From assembly GCA_964535215.1 (NCBI GenBank), contig CAZHST010000008.1, positions 24,942-88,941 on the forward strand: 64,000 nucleotides of DNA. The letters are read 5' to 3'. This stretch comes from JACQHM01 sp964535215. GTDB taxonomy: Bacteria > Methylomirabilota > Methylomirabilia > Methylomirabilales > JACQHM01. Below, one piece after another: positions 44,101 to 53,680 of the stretch (positions within the stretch are counted from its first letter, which is position 1; each line of letters opens with the position of its first letter). The notes under the pieces were generated by a model. The model saw only the letters and a program-made list of their open reading frames with translations, ran no database searches and had not been told where the DNA came from. The translations under genes and the position numbers were made by a program.

Positions 44101-44488
44101 CCCGATCCTCCGCCTTTTTAATGGCGGGAAGCTTGGCCCCGATCAGCTCCACACCATAGCGGTCCAGGATCCCGGCCTCGGCCAAGGCGACGGCCAGATT
44201 CAAGCCCGTCTGACCGCCTAACGTGGGGAGGAGGGCGTCGGGCCTCTCCCTTGCGATGATCTTCTCGACGATCTCGGGGATCAGGGGCTCTATGTAGGTC
44301 CGGTCGGCCATGTCGGGATCCGTCATGATGGTGGCGGGGTTGGAGTTCACGAGGACAACCTGGAACCCTTCCTCCCGGAGGGCCTTACACGCCTGGGTCC
44401 CCGAGTAGTCGAACTCACACGCCTGGCCGATGATGATAGGCCCCGACCCGATGATCAAAATTTTATGAATGTCTGTTCGTTTAGGCAT
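41180..44488 (-). CDS. carB: carbamoyl-phosphate synthase large subunit
   Basis: 1102 aa (family about 1070), with two homologous ATP-grasp halves: KILIIGSGPIIIGQACEFDYSG for the first and VVILGSGPNRIGQGIEFDY for the second. A C-terminal MGS-like allosteric domain ends near EAIRALRQEE. The last residues (LEPSALSPQPLDPLP) are encoded by GGGCTGA heptads at 41197-41226. ATG 44488 (MPKRTDIHKIL) is the family start. It is separated from its partner carA by a peptidase gene and a low-GC island. Confidence 0.96.
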   Translation of the reverse strand: MPKRTDIHKILIIGSGPIIIGQACEFDYSGTQACKALREEGFQVVLVNSNPATIMTDPDMADRTYIEPLIPEIVEKIIARERPDALLPTLGGQTGLNLAVALAEAGILDRYGVELIGAKLPAIKKAEDRDLFKQAMRRIGLEVPESGYADSLEEARRIIEKVGFPCIIRPSFTLGGTGGNIAYNREEFEDHVQWGLNVSPVHRVLIEASVLGWKEYELEVMRDLSDNVVIICSIENFDPMGIHTGDSITVAPAQTLTDKEYQRMRDAAMAIIREIGVETGGSNIQFAVNPEDGRMVVIEMNPRVSRSSALASKATGFPIAKIAAKLAVGYTLDEIPNDITRETPASFEPAIDYCVVKIPRFAFEKFPGVDETLTTQMKSVGEVMAIGRTFKEALQKALRSLELDLYGLESRIFDERAGWRPRVNGEAAVTLVREKLRVPNWERVLYIADAFRLGMELEEISTLTKIDPWFLCNIREIVQFEERLKAGRQGGASSFLRFLSPSLLREAKELGFSDRRLAQFAGSDEMTIRSLRKKMGIEATFKMVDTCAAEFVAYTPYLYSTYEREDEANPGSRRKVVILGSGPNRIGQGIEFDYACVHAVMAFKELGYETIMVNCNPETVSTDYDTSDRLYFEPLTLEDVLNIVEREKPEGVVVQFGGQTPLKLAVPLERAGVRILGTSPDAIDRAEDRERFKQLLTKLGLNQPPNGTAISIQEATRIAKRIGYPVLVRPSYVLGGRAMEIVYDEEGLKEYMARAVQASPEHPVLIDKFLEDAIEMDVDALSDGRDVFIGGIMEHIEEAGIHSGDSACSLPPRSVPEALLKEIREQTRALALELQVVGLINIQFAIKDGVVYVLEVNPRASRTIPFVSKAIGVPLAKLAAKLMVGIRLRDLGLPEERSLRHVAVKEAVLPFVKLPGVDAILGPEMKSTGEVMGIDRDFGRAFAKSQIAASGSLPLGGTAFISVRDQDKPHVAPLARRMADLGFRLVATVGTAGVLKEAGIEVQEVPKVTDGIRPHIVDRMKNGEIHLVINTPEGRSSRMDSYSIRRTAVNMGIPYFTTLAAARAAMEAIRALRQEELEVKSLQEYHSLEPSALSPQPLDPLP
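41197..41226. repeat. heptad repeats at the carB 3' end
   Basis: ggctgag units repeated (gggctga three times, then aggttcc) encode the Ser/Pro-rich tail of CarB. They end just before the pyrK overlap. Confidence 0.85.
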
Positions 44489-44522
44489 ATTTAAGCAGCT
44501 ACTCCAGGCCAGCCACGAATTA

Positions 44523-45173
44523 TCAAAGCTCACCTAACCGGGCCAGATTCTTTAGGGTTCTGACGTGCTCAAACTCTCTCTCTAAGATCCCAACGATCTC
44601 GCTTTCTCGTTGTCGAATGCGCTGAAGCGCTACGCCATCAATGAAGATGATGGAAATGCTGCTCCTCCGCATATGCTGGTCAGCCGATTGCCTCGCCCCC
44701 TGCGTCACCTTACCCGTCGTAACCATCACGATGACGCTACTATTCAGCTTATTTGCAACTCCCACTTCGCGGTCCACATGCTGAGCATCCACCGTGCCTC
44801 GATGCTTGCATTGGAACTGGTACCGAGCGAATTTGCCGTCGAGATGGTCAGCAATCAAATCAACCTCTGCGCCGCCTGTTTCTATGCCACGCACACGCCA
44901 CCCCTTGAAGTGTAAACCCATGAGGCGGACTAGATGCAATGCAACCGCTTCCAGCAGCTGCCCTTTCTGCGCTACTGGTAGTCGGACGTTATCGAGAGCA
45001 TCCATGAGATCACTGAGTGATCGCTCAAGCATGGGTATGCGCACGTCTGCAGCCTTTGCTAATGCTTCCAGCAAACGTTTACGCACGACCTTTCTGAACT
45101 TGCCCGTCGGTTCAACAACAAAGGCTTTCCCACCTCTACCGCGTGTTGGCTTGCGAGAAGTAAGGTAGCCCAA
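44523..45173 (-). CDS. Mrr-type/PD-(D/E)XK restriction endonuclease-like protein
   Basis: A 216-aa protein whose central part has the nuclease core GGAEVDLIADHLDGKF, then YQFQCKHR (Asp then Gln-x-Lys), typical of Mrr_cat and related restriction enzymes. The N-terminal 80 residues are basic and helical. TTG 45173 is the first start given, but the frame is open slightly upstream into the methyltransferase 3' end, so the real start may overlap it. Base composition is poorer in GC than the flanking carB, suggesting transfer. Its target is unknown. Confidence 0.7.
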   Translation of the reverse strand: MGYLTSRKPTRGRGGKAFVVEPTGKFRKVVRKRLLEALAKAADVRIPMLERSLSDLMDALDNVRLPVAQKGQLLEAVALHLVRLMGLHFKGWRVRGIETGGAEVDLIADHLDGKFARYQFQCKHRGTVDAQHVDREVGVANKLNSSVIVMVTTGKVTQGARQSADQHMRRSSISIIFIDGVALQRIRQRESEIVGILEREFEHVRTLKNLARLGEL

Positions 45174-45177
45174 GTCC

Positions 45178-45789
45178 TCAAGTGGGCCGAAGTTTCGGTT
45201 TATACCCTTTCTGCAACAACTCTTCCATTGATCGGCTATATGGCTTTAGAACTTTTCGATTATCCGCTTTTGGGAATGGAGACTTAGACAACCACCATAT
45301 CGGGTCCACCGCATCTTTTACTCTTATCCTTCGGACGTTGACCCATTCAGCGGGACTAGGAAGCCTAGCCGGATTTAACCAGTAAAAATCCTGGGCCAGA
45401 TGGAACCCAATGTCTTTGCACAGTCTCACAAGAAGTTCAAAATTATAAAGAGACTTTGTCGGAAGTCCAGCGTTCCAGCTCCCCCCTATGTGGAGGACGA
45501 AGCTTCCATCCTCTTTCAAGACTCTCCAAAACTCTTTGGCAAATGGAATGAACCAATCTACATACTCATGCGGATCGACGTTGCCATATTCCTTTTTCCT
45601 TTTGAGAGCAAAAGGGGGAGAAGTGACAATCAAATTGATGGATTTGTTTTCTAAATATCGGAGAAGTTCTAAGGCATCACCCAGGTATGCCGCCCCAAGC
45701 TTTGTCAAGTAATAGGGGCGAGGAAGACCAAGGTTCGATTCAGAGATCTTAGATTTTCTATCGGATGTATGGTCACAGAGCAATACAGG
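45178..45789 (-). pseudogene. truncated DNA methyltransferase (N4-cytosine/N6-adenine beta class)
   Basis: It contains YLGDALELLRYL and the catalytic motif TSPPFALKRKKEYGN, FWRVLKEDGSFVLHIGG and EWVNVRRIRVKDAVDPIWWL, all typical of beta-class DNA methyltransferases. In that class the AdoMet motif (DPFAGSG-like) follows C-terminally. Here the frame stops at KPKLRPT and no such motif follows, so roughly 80-100 residues are missing. The 5' end is uncertain: the frame is open to 45864, but its first part is a dispersed repeat. I use the region after that repeat. Probably inactive. Confidence 0.65.
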
Positions 45790-45810
45790 ATATGGAGTTT
45801 TCCTGGCCTT

Positions 45811-45905
45811 CACCCGGCCCCTCCGCACCCCCACCCTGCCCTCCCCCTTGAAGGGGGAAGGCAAGGGAGGGGCCGCTGAACGCTAACGGCTGAACGCTGA
45901 GGCCT
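45811..45905. repeat. dispersed palindrome plus heptad tract upstream of the methyltransferase
   Basis: caccctgccctcccccttgaagggggaaggcaaggg forms a hairpin of the widespread GAGGGCAGGGTG type. It is followed by gctgaac, gctaacg, gctgaac and gctgagg heptads (45879-45904). Confidence 0.65.
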
Positions 45906-45908
45906 TTC

Positions 45909-46094
45909 CTACCGTTCGGACATGAGCTTGCCACCCTTGGCCCAGTTGTGGCGGGGATAATCATCAAAGATGATGGTCACGGCCTCGGGCTCGGTCTTGG
46001 CGATGTCCACGAGGGCCTTGGTAATCGCCTCCACCAGTTGCTTCTTCTGCTCGACGCTTCTCCCCTCCAAGAGTTGAATGGTCACGACAGGCAT
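45909..46094 (-). CDS. 4-oxalocrotonate tautomerase family protein
   Basis: A 61-aa small tautomerase. After Met removal the catalytic Pro1 is exposed (PVVTIQLLEGRSVEQ), Arg11 is present and Trp50 lies in the HNWAKGG end. The Arg39 of canonical 4-OT is Thr here, so the natural substrate is unclear. ATG 46094 has aaggagg 5 bases upstream; the open frame begins 24 bases earlier. It lies in the island between carA and carB. Confidence 0.85.
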   Translation of the reverse strand: MPVVTIQLLEGRSVEQKKQLVEAITKALVDIAKTEPEAVTIIFDDYPRHNWAKGGKLMSER

Positions 46095-46122
46095 CGCCTC
46101 CTCCTTTCGCTCAGGCATTCCA

Positions 46123-46539
46123 TTACTTCCCTTCTTGGATCTTCCGGATTACCTCTCTTGAAATCTCCTCAAACACCGCTTCTAAGGATGGAACCGGCGA
46201 TCCGATGATTTCCATCGGCGTATGCTTATGGTGCGGAAACGTCTTCACATCTGGATGGTGAGGAGCATCATCATATCGGAAAATCATCGAACCATCTTTT
46301 TCCTGATAGTGGTACCGATATTTGATTCTTCGAACCTCTCCCTGGGATTCTCGCTCGTAAGGAGCAGCAGGGGTTGTGAGGAACTCGAAGAAGTGTAATT
46401 GCGATCCATCCACGAATAAGCTGCGTCCCTCGACATAGGCTTTGGTTGGGCTCACCCAGGTCAATTTGGCATCATGGGTTACGACAAGCGGAGAATTCTC
46501 GAAGAGTCTTGCCAAGTTTCTAAAATATTCCGAGATCAC
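46123..46539 (-). CDS. tumE: TumE-like toxin (DUF6516) of a TumA/TumE toxin-antitoxin pair
   Basis: 138 aa. The family wording RIKYRYHYQEKDGSMIFRYD continues with DAPHHPDVKTFPHHKH. It overlaps the preceding small gene by 4 bases, the usual antitoxin-first layout. TumE proteins are described as toxins of a type II-like pair found in mobile contexts; their biochemical target is not something I can read here. AT-richer than the surrounding operon genes. Confidence 0.8.
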   Translation of the reverse strand: MISEYFRNLARLFENSPLVVTHDAKLTWVSPTKAYVEGRSLFVDGSQLHFFEFLTTPAAPYERESQGEVRRIKYRYHYQEKDGSMIFRYDDAPHHPDVKTFPHHKHTPMEIIGSPVPSLEAVFEEISREVIRKIQEGK

Positions 46540-46802
46540 TTAGCAAGCTCTCGTAAGGCAACCTGTGTACTCCGCCACTCTTCTAACCCTTGGGCTAGGG
46601 CATACCATTTAAAGAAATCTGCCTCGTCCCCTATCTCTCCACCCTCGAATTTCTTGAGAAAGTCTGTGGTATCAAGACCATATTTTTCTTCAAAGACTGT
46701 ACAATCCTGAAGAAGCTGCTTAATGGCTAATTCACAGATTGCTTCTTCCCTTCGAAGGGCATTGATCGCTTTGTTGTTTAGAGTCATCGTTTTCGCCCCC
46801 AC
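46536..46802 (-). CDS. tumA: TumA-like antitoxin
   Basis: 88 aa from GTG 46802, or 83 aa from the inner ATG 46787 (MTLNNKAINALRREEAI). It is acidic and helical, with LDTTDFLKKFEGGEIGDEADFFKWYAL. Together with the overlapping TumE-like gene it makes a toxin-antitoxin cassette. A small hairpin repeat lies just upstream. Confidence 0.75.
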   Translation of the reverse strand: MGAKTMTLNNKAINALRREEAICELAIKQLLQDCTVFEEKYGLDTTDFLKKFEGGEIGDEADFFKWYALAQGLEEWRSTQVALRELAK

Positions 46803-46808
46803 AAGGAA

Positions 46809-46826
46809 GGCGTCATGAATGACGCC
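46809..46826. repeat. short dispersed palindrome upstream of tumA
   Basis: ggcgtcat-ga-atgacgcc followed by cctacat, the same ending as the hairpin pair at 14281-14337. It sits exactly at the border between the peptidase gene and the toxin-antitoxin cassette. Confidence 0.6.
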
Positions 46827-48655
46827 CCTACATTAGCGGCGTTGCTCCAGGACGGTCGTCGCCGTCATCTCCTTCCCATCCCTCAAAAAAACCACCTCAA
46901 CCTTGTCCCCTGCCCGCTTTGAGCGGAGGGCATAGGTCAGATCGTAGAGGTTCCGGATGGTCACCCCGCCGAACCTCACGATCACGTCTCCGGCTCTCAA
47001 GCCGGCCTTTTCCGCCGGGCTCCCCACCCGGACGCCGCTCAACCGGACCCCCTCCACCCCGGCTTCGGCGAAATCGGGGATGGAGCCAAAGTACGGGCCG
47101 TAGCCCCCGCTCCCCCTCCCCGAGGCCGGGGGAGGCCCCCCTTCGGCCTTGACAAAGGCCACAGGCTCCGGACGGTTGGCCAACTCCGTGACGATCCTCA
47201 AGACGAGGGTCACAATCTTCTGTAACCCTTCAGCGTTGATCTTCTCCGGGGTATCCGAGGGCCGGTGGTAGTCCTCGTGGGGGCCGGTGAAGAAGAAGAG
47301 GACGGGCCGATCCTTCGTGTAGAAGGCCGTGTGGTCCGAGGGGCCCAGGCCGTCACCGCCCAGGGTCAGTTGGAGATCGAGGCCGTCTCCTGCCCGCTGG
47401 ATCAGCTCCCGGAACTCCTTCCCCGTTTCGACCCCATGGATGTAGAGCTTCTTCTCCCGCATCCGGCCCACCGAATCCAGGTTCAGCATGGCCACCGTCT
47501 GCTCGATGGGGATCGGCGGATGTTTGACATAATACGAGGACCCCAGGAGCCCCATCTCCTCCCCGGCGAAGGCAACGAAGACCACCGAGCGCTTCAGGCC
47601 CCCGGCGGCCGCCAGGGCCTTTGCCAACGTGATGACCCCGGCGGTCCCCGAGGCGTTGTCATCGGCCCCGGGATGGAGCTCGCCGTACCTTGACGGGGCC
47701 AGGGAGGCCTCCCCTCCCCTCCCCAGGGCGTCGTAGTGGGCGCCGATCACGATGGCCGTTCGCCGAAGCTCCGGATCCACCCCCGGGAGGATGCCGATCA
47801 CGTTGGCCGCCCGCCCTTTCTCCTTCACCAGGCTGACCTCCAGGGTGACCGTCACCCCCTCGATGGGGAAGGAGTGGGGCTGGAAGGTGTGATCAATCGC
47901 CTGCTGAAGCGCCCTCAGATCCTTCCCGCTGGCGCTTAAGATCGCCTCAGCCACCTTTCTTAAAGCGTTCACGGCCACGATCCCCGCCTGGGCCCCCGAG
48001 GACACCCCCCTGATCGCAAACAGTTCCTCCTCGGCATGGTTCGGATCGGTCACGATGATGATCCCTTTAGCCCCGTGCTCCCGGGCGTTCAGGACCTTGT
48101 AGCGGATCTCCGTATAGCGGAAGGCGTTCGGGTCCCGGAAGGGGCCCTTCGGGTTCTTCTCCTCCGGCTCATGGGTCATGACCAGGACGATCTTCCCCCG
48201 GGCATCAATGGCAGCGTAATCATCGTAGTGGAACTCGGGGGCCGTGATCCCATACCCGGCAAAGATCACCTCGCCCCGGACCAAGCCCTCCTCGGAGAAC
48301 CCGAAGGGGGTGAAATCCTGGCCTCCCTCAAAGACGAGGGGCTTTGCCCTCGAACCCTTCCCTTGAAGGGCGAGGACATTTCGGGCCCCCAACTTGATAC
48401 CCGTCGTCACCTCGAAGGTCTGGAAGTAGGTGCCCTGGTCGCCGCCGGGTTTGAGTCCGGCCCTCTTGAACTCCCCGGCGATGTAGGCCGCCGCCCGCTC
48501 CAACCCTACCGTCCCCGTGGCCCTCCCTTCCATCTCGCTGGAGGCCAGGACCTTCACCTGCCCTAAGAGGTCCTGGGCGGTGATCAGCGCCTCAGCGGCC
48601 GCCAGATCCGGCCTCGCCGACCCGGCCGATGGCGACAGCCAGAGAAGCGGGATGA

Positions 48656-49914
<1,259 letters not shown>

Positions 49915-49918
<4 letters not shown>

Positions 49919-51219
49919 CCTGGGAGTTCCCATACGACCCTTCCGCTGACGATCGTGGCCACCACCTGGCCTTTGAGCACCCACCCGTGAAAGGGGGAGT
50001 TCCTCCCCTTCGATTCAAACCTCGAAACGTCCACCCTCCATTCCCTGGCGGGATCGAAGATGGTGATGTCCGCATCGGCCCCGACCCTCAAGGTCCCTTT
50101 GGGAAGGCCCACGATCCTGGCAGGGGCAACCGTCAGCTTCTCGAGGGCCTCCCTCAGGCTCAAGATCCCTGGCTCGACAAGGGTCGTGAGGATCACGCCC
50201 AGGGCCGTCTCCAACCCCACCACCCCGAAGGGGGCCAGGTCGAACTCCTGCTCCTTCTCGTGGACGGCATGGGGGGCGTGGTCCGTGGCGATGGCATCAA
50301 TGGTCCCATCCTGTAAACCTTCATAAAGGGCGGTGACATCCTCGAGGGGTCGGAGGGGGGGGTTCATCTTGGTGTTGGGATTGAAGCCCTGGACCGCCTC
50401 GTCGGTCAGGGCGAGGTGATGGGGCGTGACCTCACAGGTCACCTTCACCCCCCTGGTCTTTGCCTCCCGGATCATCCGGACGGACTGGGCCAGGCTGACG
50501 TGGGCAATGTGGAGCCTGGCGCCGGTCAGTTCGGCCAGGAGGAGGTCCCTGGCCACCATGACGGCCTCGGCGGCCCAGGGGGTCCCAGGGAGCCCCAACG
50601 CCGCGCTGACGGCCCCCTCGTGGATAACCCCCCTTCCCGAGAGGGTGAGATCTTCACAATGGGAGATGACGGGAAGGTCAAACATGGAGGCGTACTCCAA
50701 GGCCCGTCGCATGAGCCCGGCGTTCATCACCGGCTTCCCGTCATCAGAGATCGCCACACACCCGGCCTCCCGAAGCTCCCCGATCTCGGCCAGCTCCTCC
50801 CCCTTCAAACCTTTTGTCACGGCTCCGATGGGGAAAACGTTCACCATCCCCTCCCGCTTGGCCCTGTCCAGGATATAGTCGGTGACGGAGCGGTTGTCGT
50901 TCACCGGGTCCGTGTTGGCCATGCAGCAGACGGAGGTGAAGCCCCCTCGGGCGGCAGCCCGGGTCCCCGTAGCAATCGTCTCCTTGTACTCCTGCCCGGG
51001 GTCCCTCAGGTGGACGTGGAGGTCCACAAAACCGGGACAGACCACAAGCCCTGTGGCATCCAGGACCCGGTCAGGGGACAGGGGTCGGGGGTCAGGGGTC
51101 TTCTTGCGCCCTGATTTCCCGATCCGGACAATCTTCCCATCCTCGATCCAGACATCGAGGATGTCATCCACGTTGTTCGCCGGATCAATGACCCGCCCAC
51201 CTTTAATCAGTAGTCTCAC
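49915..51219 (-). CDS. pyrC: dihydroorotase, with repeat insertion
   Basis: About 434 aa from GTG 51219 (VRLLIKGGRVIDPANN), the family-type start. Zinc ligands are in GFVDLHVHLRDPGQEYKE, SHCEDLTL, HIAHVSL and DAIATDHAPH. The 17 residues in front (to 51270) derive from the tail of the interrupted small gene read out of frame. Heptads encode KTPDPRPLSPD between KIVRIGKSG and VLDATG, in the N-terminal beta-barrel. Confidence 0.94.
51069..51100. repeat. heptad repeats inside pyrC
   Basis: ggtcagg, ggacagg, ggtcggg, ggtcagg and ggtcttc: five units in 7-bp register, in frame. Confidence 0.85.
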
Positions 51220-51311
51220 CGGTTCGATCCCATTAGAAAAACCGCAGTTGTTCAGGAGATATTGCATCAAAAGCCGATTCTCTGACTAGCTGCTCGGCGA
51301 AAGATTCTAGA

Positions 51312-51897
51312 ACTCATTTCAAAACCCTCCTTAGGGTGAGCATGGCACAGGCCAGATGAAAGAAGCGAGCGTAGGTTGTGATCAGTCGTTCATACCGCAC
51401 CACGAGACGGCGAAAGGGGCCCACCCACGCAAAGGTGCGCTCCACGATCCAGCGGCGCCTGTAGCGGCGCAGCGTCCGACCATCCTGGTCCGTCGCCCGC
51501 TGGGTGTTCTGCCGGGCTGGGATGATGGGCTCCATCCCCCGGCGCTTCAGCCGTTTCCGCAAGGGATTGCGGTCGAAGGCCCTGTCAGCGATCAGCCGGT
51601 CGGGCCGCTGGCGAGGCCGGCCTGGTTGGCCCGCTCGGCCTCCAGCGACCGTCTCAAGGGTCTTCTCCAAGAGGGGGACTTCCGCCGGGGTCGCCGAGGC
51701 CAGGGCTGCTCCCACCGGAGGCCCCTGGCCCTCGACCCAAACCCTCCCCTTCGGGCCCTGGCCCCGCTTGGTCTTCCCGACTTGGGGCCCCCTTGTTTGG
51801 CCGGAGCGAAGCTCCCATCGGCAAAGCCTTCATCCCAAAGGGTTTCCATCCCATGCCTCAAATTTACCATGAACCGGATAGGGTTTTGAAATGAGTT
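51312..51897 (-). mobile_element. IS5-family (IS427-like) element, 586-bp internal deletion derivative
   Basis: Terminal inverted repeats AACTCATTTCAAAACCCT and its complement are perfect over 18 bp. CTAG flanks both ends (51308-51311 and 51898-51901), a YTAR-type target duplication (the minimal duplication is TA). The element is much shorter than a full IS of this group because the first third of the transposase is missing. Confidence 0.88.
51314..51870 (-). pseudogene. truncated, frameshifted IS5-family DDE transposase
   Basis: The 3' part reads LIADRAFDRNPLRKRLKRRG and RRYRRRWIVERTFAWVGPFRRLVVRYE, the C-terminal DDE domain with its Glu. The 5' part reads DEGFADGSFAPAKQGG (first catalytic Asp region) in a different frame. 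The two join through GPQVGKTKRGQGPKGRVWVE if the frame changes near the G-run around 51785-51795. The N-terminal 80 or so residues are absent. In some relatives a frameshift here is programmed, but the deletion makes this copy non-autonomous. Confidence 0.85.
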
Positions 51898-51999
51898 CTA
51901 GGCGCTTGACCCGCTGTTCCAGGTCCGCAACTTGTTCTTCAAGCTTCTTTTCCGATGAGTTTCCCATGTCTGCTCTCCGTTTCCCTTAACCCTTGACCA

Positions 52000-52929
52000 T
52001 CAGCTCTGACTCCCCCCTCCTGCAAGGAGGTATAGGAGGGCCATCCGGATGGCAACGCCGTTTTGGACCTGGTCGAGGATCAAGGAGTAGGGGCCGTCGG
52101 CCACTTCAGGGGCGATCTCGATCCCCCGGTTGATGGGGCCAGGATGCATGATCAGGACGTCAGGCTTGGCCACCTTGAGACGCTCCAGGTTCAGCCCGTA
52201 CAGCTTGGAGTATTCCCTCAAAGAAGGGAGGAGGCCGGTGGTCTGCCGCTCCAGCTGGAGTCTCAGCATCATGATAATGTCCGCGTCGGCGATGGCCCGG
52301 TCCAGATCCGTCGAGACCTCCACCCCGAGCCGTTCGATCCCCGGGGGGAGGAGGGTCTTGGGCCCAACGACCTTCACCTCCATCCCGACCTTCCGCATCC
52401 CGTAGATGTTTGACCGCGCCACCCGACTGTGGGCGATGTCCCCAACGATGGCCACCTTCAGGCCCTCAAGCCGCCCCTTCTTCTCCCTGATCGTGAAGAG
52501 GTCCAGCAGGGCCTGGGTGGGGTGCTCGTGGGCCCCATCCCCGGCGTTGATGACGGCGGCCTTCAGGAGCCCGGCGAGGAGGTGGGGGGCCCCCGGGTGG
52601 GGATGGCGGATGACGACGATGTCCGGGCCCATGGCCTGAAGGGTCATCCCCGTATCTTTCAGGCTCTCCCCTTTAGCCACCGAGCTTCCCAGGGCCGTGA
52701 TGTTCACGACATCGGCCGAGAGCCACTTCCCGGCGATCTCGAAGGAGGTCCGGGTCCGGGTGCTTGGCTCGTAGAAGAGGTTCACAAGGGTCTTCCCCCG
52801 GAGCGCCGGGACCTTTTTGATCTCACGGGAGGCGATCTCCTTCATGGACTCCGCCGTGTCCAGGATGAGCAGGAGCTCCTCCAGGCTTAACTCCCTGATC
52901 CCCAAGAGATCCTTCCGCTTCAGGCCCAT
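52000..52929 (-). CDS. pyrB: aspartate carbamoyltransferase catalytic subunit
   Basis: A 309-aa first committed enzyme of pyrimidine synthesis: FYEPSTRTRTSFEIAGKWL for carbamoyl phosphate, GDGAHEHPTQALLDLFTI, MLRLQLERQ and HPGPINRGIEI. ATG 52929 has gaggga upstream. It follows pyrR by 22 bases. No pyrI regulatory subunit is visible. Confidence 0.96.
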   Translation of the reverse strand: MGLKRKDLLGIRELSLEELLLILDTAESMKEIASREIKKVPALRGKTLVNLFYEPSTRTRTSFEIAGKWLSADVVNITALGSSVAKGESLKDTGMTLQAMGPDIVVIRHPHPGAPHLLAGLLKAAVINAGDGAHEHPTQALLDLFTIREKKGRLEGLKVAIVGDIAHSRVARSNIYGMRKVGMEVKVVGPKTLLPPGIERLGVEVSTDLDRAIADADIIMMLRLQLERQTTGLLPSLREYSKLYGLNLERLKVAKPDVLIMHPGPINRGIEIAPEVADGPYSLILDQVQNGVAIRMALLYLLAGGGSQS

Positions 52930-52951
52930 CGCTTCCCTCGTCAATTCCGGG

Positions 52952-53524
52952 TTACAACGGACGAGACACCGGTTCCAGGATGATGACCCGATCAATGCCA
53001 TCCTCCTCCGTGAGCAGCACCTGGACCTGCTCGTAGCGGGAGGTCGGGACGTTCTTCCCCACGTAATCAGCCCGGATGGGCAGCTCCCGGTGCCCCCGGT
53101 CAATCAGGACCGCCAGCTGGATCAGGCAGGGCCTCCCCAGATCCATCAGGCCATCCAGGGCGGCCCGGATCGTCCGCCCGGTGTAGAGGACGTCATCCAC
53201 GAGGACAACTTTTTTTTCATCAACGGAGAAGGGGATCTCGGTCTTCCGCACAACCGGCTGTGTCCGGGAGCGGCCCAGGTCATCCCGGTAGAGGGTGATG
53301 TCCAGGGCACCGACCGGGACCTCGACCCCCTCGATCGCCTTGAGCTTTGCCGCGAGCCGTTTTGCCAGCTCGACCCCCCGGCTCCTGATGCCTACCAGGA
53401 CGAGATCCTGGACCCCCTTGTTCCGCTCCACGATCTCGTGGGCGATCCTCGTGATGGCCCGCTGGATCCCCGCCTCGTCCAGGATCTGGGCCTTTTCCTT
53501 CACCCCGGTCAGGTGTTTAGGCAT
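52952..53524 (-). CDS. pyrR: bifunctional PyrR: pyr operon regulator / uracil phosphoribosyltransferase
   Basis: 190 aa with the PRPP motif VVLVDDVLYTGRTIRAALD and SRGVELAKRLAAKL. PyrR binds UMP and pyr leader RNA to favour termination. It is the first gene of the operon, and its ATG directly follows an intrinsic terminator at the end of a 150-base leader, the classic arrangement for autogenous attenuation. Confidence 0.95.
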   Translation of the reverse strand: MPKHLTGVKEKAQILDEAGIQRAITRIAHEIVERNKGVQDLVLVGIRSRGVELAKRLAAKLKAIEGVEVPVGALDITLYRDDLGRSRTQPVVRKTEIPFSVDEKKVVLVDDVLYTGRTIRAALDGLMDLGRPCLIQLAVLIDRGHRELPIRADYVGKNVPTSRYEQVQVLLTEEDGIDRVIILEPVSRPL

Positions 53525-53556
53525 AAAAAAAGCCTCCTCACCTACCGTGAGGAGGC
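53525..53556 (-). terminator. leader terminator (attenuator) of the pyr operon
   Basis: Minus strand: gcctcctcac-ggtag-gtgaggaggc followed by seven Ts and then the pyrR ATG. Upstream in the leader a second stable hairpin (acgaact/agttcgt with flanking cctttt/aaagga, 53601-53641) could take part in an alternative fold. The PyrR-binding loop consensus is not obvious. Confidence 0.85.
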
Positions 53557-53680
53557 ACTCCGCAGGACGTTAAAGAAAGGCTGTTTCGTATGGACCACCA
53601 GGACTCCTTTACGAACTTCGCCGAGTTCGTTTAAAAGGATCCCCTCCCAGGAGAGACGGACAGCTGAGGGCTTATCCGCA

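Larger units (their letters stand above)
51233..51967 (-). pseudogene. small coiled-coil protein gene interrupted by an IS5-like element
   Basis: On the minus strand ATG 51967 starts MGNSSEKKLEEQVADLEQRV, continuing KRLE up to the element. Removing the element and one CTAG copy restores an open frame that continues SFAEQLVRESAF and ends at the TAA 51233-51235, 47 aa in total. The first half has coiled-coil heptads (leucines spaced by seven). It lay between pyrB and pyrC, 14 bases before the pyrC start. Function unknown. Confidence 0.75.

Noticed and set aside
45142..45192. frameshift restoring a longer methyltransferase
   Set aside because: Reading on in the other two frames past KPKLRPT gives the nuclease N terminus or stops. 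No AdoMet-motif continuation appears.
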